The notes under the pieces were generated by a model, which was not told the DNA's origin, made no database searches, and saw only the letters and a program-made list of their open reading frames with translations. A program made the position numbers and the translations under genes. Source: Chloroflexota bacterium (GTDB lineage Bacteria > Chloroflexota > Anaerolineae > Anaerolineales > Anaerolineaceae). From it: a DNA stretch of 9,481 nucleotides. Shown here piece after piece: positions 4,999-9,481 of the stretch (positions within the stretch are counted from its first letter, which is position 1; each line of letters opens with the position of its first letter). The stretch spans positions 1-9,481 of the forward strand of contig JAGVUS010000478.1 of assembly GCA_019136175.1 (NCBI GenBank), written 5' to 3'.

Positions 4999-5166
4999 AG
5001 GGGATTGGGTCGGCGGCAGGGGAGTCGGGCTTGTCCCAACCCGCCGACGGGATGGACGTTAACCGACGCGGTTCTGAATAGCGCGTAGGGGCAGGTCTGT
5101 GCATGGGTTGACCCTGCCCTCTCCGCGCATAGACCTGCCCCTACAAAAACAGGGGATTGGGTCGGC
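4999..5166. repeat. Second composite repeat element, bounded by 16-bp direct repeats
   Basis: AGGGGATTGGGTCGGC occurs at 4999-5014 and again at 5151-5166, exactly 152 bp apart. GATTGGGTCGGCGGCAGGGG at 5003-5022 equals 1072-1091. The inner block 5081-5159 is copy B of the 79-bp unit. There is no protein-like reading frame. It lies between the divergent BMP and peptidase genes. Confidence 0.75.
5081..5159. repeat. 79-bp repeat unit, copy B
   Basis: It differs from 3565-3643 at a single base (GCGCAT here, GCGCGT there). It has the same 14-bp inverted repeat and the same orientation. Confidence 0.9.
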
Positions 5167-5260
5167 ACAGAATGCCTTGCAATGATGCCCCGCCGCCATA
5201 CCCCACCCAGCCATGCCCGCTGGCGGGGGTGTCCCTCCTGTGGTTCATTCCATCCCCTTG

Positions 5261-5269
5261 TGGTATCAT
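5261..5269 (+). promoter_or_regulatory. Possible extended -10 promoter of the S10 peptidase gene
   Basis: TGGTATCAT reads as TGn followed by TATCAT, about 50 nt upstream of the ATG at 5320. There is no clear -35 box. Downstream at 5308-5313, AGGAGA is a good ribosome binding site, 6 nt from the ATG. Confidence 0.35.
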
Positions 5270-5319
5270 CATCCATGAAAATATTTACAACAGCACCCCT
5301 TTCATCCAGGAGACTCCCC

Positions 5320-6789
5320 ATGACAGAAGCTGAATCCAAAGAACCGGTCGACCGCATCCTCACCACCCGGCACGAGGTGACCATCAACGGTGAAACCATT
5401 GCCTATAACGCCACCTGCGGCACGCTGATCCTCAAGGAGGAAGCCGAGAAGAGCGGCGAGGCTGCCGGTGAATCGGAGGGCGAAAAGGCACGCGCTTCCA
5501 TCTTCTTCACTGCCTACACCCGCGAGGGCGTCAGCGACCCCGCCACCCGCCCGATCACCTTTGCCTTCAACGGCGGACCCGGCTCGTCGTCCGTCTGGCT
5601 GCACCTGGGCGCGCTGGGTCCCCGCCGGGTCTGGCTGGGCGAGGATGGGTTGACCCCGCCCGCGCCGCCCTTCCACCTGGTGGAAAATGCCTTCTCCCTG
5701 CTGGACGTGACCGACCTGGTCTTCATTGACCCGGTCAGCACGGGTTTCAGCCGCCCGGTGGTGGGCGAGAAAGCCAAGCCCTTCCACGACTTCAAGAAGG
5801 ATATCGAATCGGTGGGGGATTTCATCCGGCTGTACACCACCCGCTACCAGCGCTGGGCTTCGCCCAAGTTCCTGGCAGGCGAATCCTACGGCACCACCCG
5901 GTCTGCCGGGCTGGCGGGCTACCTGCAGGCACGGCACGGCATGTACCTGAACGGCATCATGCTCATCTCGGCGGTGCTCAACTTCCAGACGCTGGAATTT
6001 GACTACGGCAACGACCTGCCCTACATCGTCTACCTGCCCGCCTACACCGCCGCGGCATGGTACCATCACCGCCTGCCCGCCGACCTGCAGGGGGATTTGC
6101 ATGCCGCACTGCGCGAGGCGGAGGAGTTCGCCCGCGGGGAATACACCCTGGCACTGCTGCTGGGGGATGCCCTGCCCGCCGCCCGGCGGCGCGCCGTGGT
6201 GCGCAAGCTGGTGCGGCTCACCGGGCTGTCCGCCCAATACCTGGAACAGACCGACCTGCGGATTGAGCATGTGCACTTCTGCAAGGAACTGCGCCGTTCG
6301 GAAAACCGCACCATCGGTCGCCTGGACAGCCGCGCCGTTGGGATGGACCGTGATTCCATCGGTGAGTATTTTGAATACGATCCGTCCTATGCGGTCATCC
6401 AGGGTCCCTACACGGCGGCATTCAATGACTACATCCGCCGCGAGCTGAATTTTGAAAGCGACCTGCCCTACGAGATCCTGACGGAGCGGGTGCGCCCCTG
6501 GAGCTATGCCCAGCACGAGAACCGCTACGTGGACGTGGCGGAGTCCCTGCGCAGCGCCATGCACCAGAATCCCGCCCTGCAGGTGCACGTGGCAAACGGC
6601 TATTACGACCTGGCAACCCCCTACCTGGCAACCGAGTACACCTTCAACCACCTGGGGCTGGATGAAGCCCTGCGCGGCAACATCACGATGAGTTATTACG
6701 AAGCCGGGCACATGATGTACATCCACCAGGCATCGCTGGAGAAGCTGAAAGGCGAACTGGCGGCATTCATCCGCAAGGCAGGCGGGTAG
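5320..6789 (+). CDS. S10-family serine carboxypeptidase-like protein
   Basis: The chosen start gives 489 residues. It has a ribosome binding site (AGGAGA at 5308-5313), while an open frame extending back to 5182 overlaps repeat sequence and has no such site. The alpha/beta-hydrolase fold carries the S10 hallmarks: the oxyanion-hole motif NGGPGSSS (84-91), the nucleophile elbow GESYG with S189, D430 in ANGYYDLATPY, and H464 in YEAGHMMY. The full Ser-Asp-His triad is therefore present, and the enzyme should release C-terminal amino acids or act on related acyl substrates. There is no signal peptide or membrane segment, so it is predicted to be cytoplasmic, unlike the vacuolar or secreted eukaryotic enzymes. 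A charged stretch rich in Glu, Lys and Gly (about 39-58) interrupts the N-terminal part. The gene is a single transcription unit, convergent with the ABC operon, and ends at a shared terminator. The physiological substrate is unknown. Confidence 0.93.
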   Translation: MTEAESKEPVDRILTTRHEVTINGETIAYNATCGTLILKEEAEKSGEAAGESEGEKARASIFFTAYTREGVSDPATRPITFAFNGGPGSSSVWLHLGALGPRRVWLGEDGLTPPAPPFHLVENAFSLLDVTDLVFIDPVSTGFSRPVVGEKAKPFHDFKKDIESVGDFIRLYTTRYQRWASPKFLAGESYGTTRSAGLAGYLQARHGMYLNGIMLISAVLNFQTLEFDYGNDLPYIVYLPAYTAAAWYHHRLPADLQGDLHAALREAEEFARGEYTLALLLGDALPAARRRAVVRKLVRLTGLSAQYLEQTDLRIEHVHFCKELRRSENRTIGRLDSRAVGMDRDSIGEYFEYDPSYAVIQGPYTAAFNDYIRRELNFESDLPYEILTERVRPWSYAQHENRYVDVAESLRSAMHQNPALQVHVANGYYDLATPYLATEYTFNHLGLDEALRGNITMSYYEAGHMMYIHQASLEKLKGELAAFIRKAGG

Positions 6790-6820
6790 GGTTTCTGACC
6801 GCCCATCCCCGACAAACAAG

Positions 6821-6854
6821 ACCCCTCCCCGTGGATATCGTGGGGAGGGGTTTT
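6821..6854. terminator. Bidirectional intrinsic terminator
   Basis: ACCCCTCCCC (6821-6830) pairs perfectly with GGGGAGGGGT (6842-6851), and TTTTCTTC follows on the plus strand. On the minus strand the stem is followed by CTTGTTTGT. It lies 32 nt after the peptidase stop and 37 nt after the last ABC permease stop, and serves both convergent units. It is stronger on the plus strand. Confidence 0.88.
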
Positions 6855-6887
6855 CTTCATCAAAATATCCGATTGGGGAAGCCGATC

Positions 6888-8125
6888 CTACTCAAAGCGG
6901 AAACGCCAGGCGGCAATCAAAAAGAATACCAACGCCATCCCCAGCAAAATCCCCACCTGCGGCAGGATTTGCACCACCCCCGCGCCCTCGTTGAGCAGCT
7001 TGCTGTACCCCATCAGGGCATGGGCGTGGGGCGTCAGCCGGGAGAGCACCTGCAGGATTCCGCCGGAGTTGTAGAGCGGCACCGGCGAGCCGATCAGGAA
7101 GCAGCCGCCCAGCGCGCCCAGCACAAAGCCCAGCAATACCCCGATGGAATCCGCCTGCTTTTCCGACTTGCTGAGTGCCGCCAGCATCATCCCCAGCCCG
7201 GTGACCGAAAGCCCCAGTGCAATCGTCAGCACCAGCAAGCCCAGCGGGGATTTTCCCAGCGGCATCTGGAAGACCAGGCTGCCCACCCCAAAGATCAGCA
7301 CCACCTGCACCAGGACCAGACCCAGGTATGCCAGCATTTTTCCGGCAATAATCACCCAGCGCGGGATGGGGGCAGCCATCAACCGGCGCAGCGAGCCTTC
7401 CCGCTTTTCCTTCAGCAGTTCCGCTGCCATCATCCCCACCACGAAGAAGGCAAACATCACCGTGAAGGAGGGAACCATCAGCGCAAACATGTTGTCCGGC
7501 AGGGTCACCAGGTCGCCGCTGTCGGAGGTGCGGGTTTCCACCCGGATCCACGGGTCGGCGGACATCTTCTGCACCTGCGCCATTTCCGCCGCCATGGATT
7601 GGGCAGCCACGGCGCCCCGCTCCGCTTCGCTGAGGGCGGCATAGCCGGGGGATTCCTGCAGCAGGGAGCGGATGGCAAACGCCACCTCGCCCTGTACGAT
7701 GATCGGGCGGCGGCAACCCCCGCCTGGGTGGGGTCAATCATCACCTCCACCTCGGTGGGCTGGTGGGCGTTCACCCGCCCGGTCAGGTCGGCGGGCAGGA
7801 AAATTGCCGCCAGCACCTTGCTTTCCCGCACATCCGCCTCGGCGGCGGCACGGCTTTCAGCCGGGTGCAGGTCCAAAATGTCAATGGAGTCCAGGATGGA
7901 GACAACCTGGCTGCCAAATGCCCCGGTGTCCTCGTTCAGCACCGCCACGGGGAAAACCAGCCCCTCCCCGGACTTCATCATTTGCTGATTGACCGACCCG
8001 TTGAGCATGGCAAAGACCATCGGCAGCCCGATAATGACAATCAGCGCGCCGCGGTCCCGGAAGATGACCTGCAGGTCCTTCCAGGCGGCGGCAAAAATCA
8101 CTCGCAGCAATTCCATCGGTTTCAT
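6888..8125 (-). pseudogene. ABC-2 type transporter permease, second subunit, interrupted by a frameshift
   Basis: Two overlapping frames together make one ABC-2 permease (ABC2_membrane_3-like) of about 412 residues. The 5' part (start at 8125) begins with MKPMELLRVIFAAAWKDLQVIFRDRG, then the first membrane helix and an extracytoplasmic region as far as VMIDPTQAGVAAA. After that it reads arginine-rich nonsense to a stop at 7505. The 3' part continues in another frame from about 7715, through IVQGEVAFAI, to the stop at 6888. It carries KEKREGSLRRLMAAPIPRW, the cytosolic loop typical of the family, and about five membrane helices. One missing base (or two extra) near 7685-7725 explains the break. 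The nearby G/C runs make either a true mutation or a sequence error possible. The start is supported by AGGAGG at 8131-8136, overlapping the stop of the preceding permease. If the frameshift is real, the exporter probably lacks one half of its membrane part. Confidence 0.85.
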
Positions 8126-8134
8126 CCTGCCCTC

Positions 8135-9403
8135 CTACTGGAACCGGAACCGGCGGATGCCGATGCCGAAGAAAACAGCGGAAAACACCAGCAAAATCCC
8201 CAGGGCGGGCAGTACATCCACCAGCCCCTTGCCGCGCGCCAGGATGTCGTAATAGGCGGTGGTTGCCCAGTAGTGCGGCATCAGCCGGGAGAGGATGCCC
8301 AGCACGGGGATGGATGCCAGCACCACCGCCGGAACGATGGCGCCGCCCAGGAACCCCGCCACCCACAGCAGGGCATTGCTCAGCCCGGTGATCTGCCCCT
8401 CGGTGCGGGCGATTGAAGAGATGAAGACCCCCAGCGCCGTGGCACACAGGGCAATCACAATGGAAGTCAGCGCCCAGGCGAGCGGTGCGTTGCCAACTTC
8501 CAGCCTGCCAAAGCCCAGCACCGGCAGCAGGATTGCCCCCGCCAGGAAGATGACGCAAATCTGCACCAGCGTGAGCAGGAAGACCGGCAGCATCTTGCCC
8601 AGCAGCAGCTCCCAGCGCCGCAGCGGAGCCGAGAGCAGCCGCCGCAGGCTGCCGGATTTGCGCTCATCGAAGATGCTGCGCGCCACCGCCGAAGCAGCCA
8701 GGAAAACAAACAGCACCGTCATCCCCGGCACAATGGAGGAGCCCAGGTTGAATTCCACTTTCTCTGCTTCCTCCTGCAGGGGTTCGGTCTGCCGGATGGA
8801 AATCAGCGGTGACTGGCGGGACTGGTCGAACTGCGATTTTGCCTGCGCCAGCACCCGGTTGGGGTCAAAGATGGTCTGCACCTGGGGATTTGCCGCCTGC
8901 ATCGCCTTCATCTGCTCAATCCCGTCCAGGATTTGCAGTTCCAGCGAAAGCCCGCCCGCCATCCCGTTGACAATGCGCAGAACGGTCTGGTTGGCGTTGG
9001 TGTCCGAGTTGGGGTGGAGAATCATGCTCAGGGTGACGGGCTTGCCCTCCGCCAGCGCCTGACTGAACCCCTCCGGGATGACCAGGTAGCGGTTGATTTT
9101 AAAGCGGTCCATCAGCCCCCGGGCTTCCTCCAGGCTGTATTCGATGACCCGCAAGCCGTCGGGCTGGTCAAATTCCTTCAACAGCAGGGCAGCTGCATCG
9201 CCGGACGGGTCAAGATTGACGACTACCAGCGGAGGACGGTTGTCATCGGCGGCTTCGGCGCCGGGATCGTTGAAACCCATGCTCGCCAGCCCGCTGAAAA
9301 TCAGCAGGAAGACGAGCGGCAGGACGAAGAGCCACAACATGGCACCCCGGTCCCGGAAGAAAACTGTCAGGTCTTTCCTGGTGAGAGTCCAGACATTTTT
9401 CAT
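8135..9403 (-). CDS. ABC-2 type transporter permease, first subunit
   Basis: This 422-residue inner-membrane protein is the permease half of an ABC exporter (ABC2_membrane_3, of the kind seen in YbhS/YbhR-type drug or lipid exporters). The N-terminal coupling motif KDLTVFFRDRG (10-20) is followed by membrane helix 1 (about 22-42). A large extracytoplasmic domain (about 45-222) follows, then five more helices from residue 223 to 416. The loop FDERKSGSLRRLLSAPLRRW (245-264) is the conserved cytosolic segment after helix 2. It shares the FRDRG motif and general plan with the next gene, so the two probably form a heterodimer. The start is supported by GGGAG at 9412-9416, 8 nt upstream, and lies 5 nt after the stop of the ATPase gene. 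The gap to the next permease is 9 nt, which suggests translational coupling. The substrate cannot be read from the sequence. Confidence 0.93.
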   Translation of the reverse strand: MKNVWTLTRKDLTVFFRDRGAMLWLFVLPLVFLLIFSGLASMGFNDPGAEAADDNRPPLVVVNLDPSGDAAALLLKEFDQPDGLRVIEYSLEEARGLMDRFKINRYLVIPEGFSQALAEGKPVTLSMILHPNSDTNANQTVLRIVNGMAGGLSLELQILDGIEQMKAMQAANPQVQTIFDPNRVLAQAKSQFDQSRQSPLISIRQTEPLQEEAEKVEFNLGSSIVPGMTVLFVFLAASAVARSIFDERKSGSLRRLLSAPLRRWELLLGKMLPVFLLTLVQICVIFLAGAILLPVLGFGRLEVGNAPLAWALTSIVIALCATALGVFISSIARTEGQITGLSNALLWVAGFLGGAIVPAVVLASIPVLGILSRLMPHYWATTAYYDILARGKGLVDVLPALGILLVFSAVFFGIGIRRFRFQ

Positions 9404-9408
9404 GGCGG

Positions 9409-9481
9409 CTACTCCCGCAGCTTCCTGCCGGTGAGGTGCAGGAAGACGCCTTCCAGGTTGGGTTCCAGGATTTCCAGCGAG
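9409..9481 (-). CDS. ABC transporter ATP-binding protein, C-terminal end (cut by window edge)
   Basis: The last 23 codons are visible and read SLEILEPNLEGVFLHLTGRK followed by LRE and a stop (TAG at 9409-9411). The pattern PxLEdVFLxLTGRxLRE is the usual C-terminal end of the ATPase partners of ABC-2 exporters (DrrA/YbhF-like). It lies in the same direction as the two permeases, 5 nt before the first, so it is the first visible gene of this operon. The Walker and signature motifs lie outside the window. The attribution rests on this tail and on the operon context. Confidence 0.85.
   Translation of the reverse strand, partial: SLEILEPNLEGVFLHLTGRKLRE

Noticed and set aside
3429..5166. CRISPR array
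   Set aside because: The repeats are few, palindromic and unevenly spaced, with no unique spacers of regular length and no cas genes.
5182..5319. Earlier start for the S10 peptidase, giving 535 residues
   Set aside because: The extra 46 residues come partly from sequence next to the repeat, have no signal peptide, and the ATG at 5320 has a well-placed ribosome binding site.
5302..6819. Long minus-strand open frame (505 codons) opposite the S10 peptidase
   Set aside because: It mirrors a gene with an intact catalytic triad, has no ribosome binding site or recognisable domain, and would read through the terminator region.
7700..7725. Programmed -1 ribosomal frameshift in the second permease
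   Set aside because: The G-run followed by GTT does not make a good X-XXY-YYZ heptamer and no clear downstream stimulator was found; an indel is simpler.
6831..7988. Plus-strand open frame (385 codons) rich in His and Gln opposite the ABC permease
   Set aside because: It is a typical antisense shadow of GC-rich membrane-protein codons and starts inside the bidirectional terminator.

Overview
The window looks like chromosomal DNA of a moderately GC-rich anaerobic bacterium. My best guess is Chloroflexota, class Anaerolineae. This is an inference from three things: the many palindromic GTAGGGGC...GCCCCTAC intergenic repeats, a CIRCE-type heat-shock operator, and the general style of the genes. 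No rRNA or marker tree is available to prove it.

Layout. (1) Positions 1-1022, minus strand: a two-gene unit. A regulator combines an excisionase-like helix-turn-helix with a PocR-type sensor domain, and is followed 24 nt later by the start of an FAD/NAD(P)-dependent oxidoreductase of the sulfide:quinone-reductase-like type, cut by the window edge. Upstream of the regulator is a symmetric array of five TTGTTATA boxes lying over its promoter and start codon. (2) Positions 1196-3313, minus strand: a complete groES-groEL operon with a sigma70-type promoter, a CIRCE-like operator in the leader, good ribosome binding sites and an intrinsic terminator. (3) Positions 3429-3695: a non-coding composite palindromic repeat element with imperfect terminal inverted repeats. 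(4) Positions 3723-4932, minus strand: a solitary secreted BMP-family (PnrA/Med-like) substrate-binding protein. Its leader carries an intrinsic-terminator-like hairpin. (5) Positions 4999-5166: a second element of the same repeat family, with one inner block 78/79 identical to the first. (6) Positions 5320-6789, plus strand: a cytoplasmic S10-family serine carboxypeptidase-like protein. (7) Positions 6821-6854: a bidirectional terminator shared by the convergent genes. (8) Positions 6888-9481, minus strand: the distal part of an ABC exporter operon, with the C-terminal end of an ATPase and two ABC-2 permeases. The second permease is broken by a frameshift near 7685-7725.

How the genes work together. 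The groE pair is a conventional chaperonin operon, probably repressed by HrcA. The ABC operon probably makes an exporter with a heterodimeric membrane part, although the frameshift may disable it. The regulator-flavoprotein pair is the least conventional part. A one-component sensor with a PocR domain appears to repress itself and the downstream oxidoreductase through a five-box operator, so a redox- or metabolite-gated switch is plausible. No phage, CRISPR, tRNA, rRNA or insertion-sequence transposase was seen.
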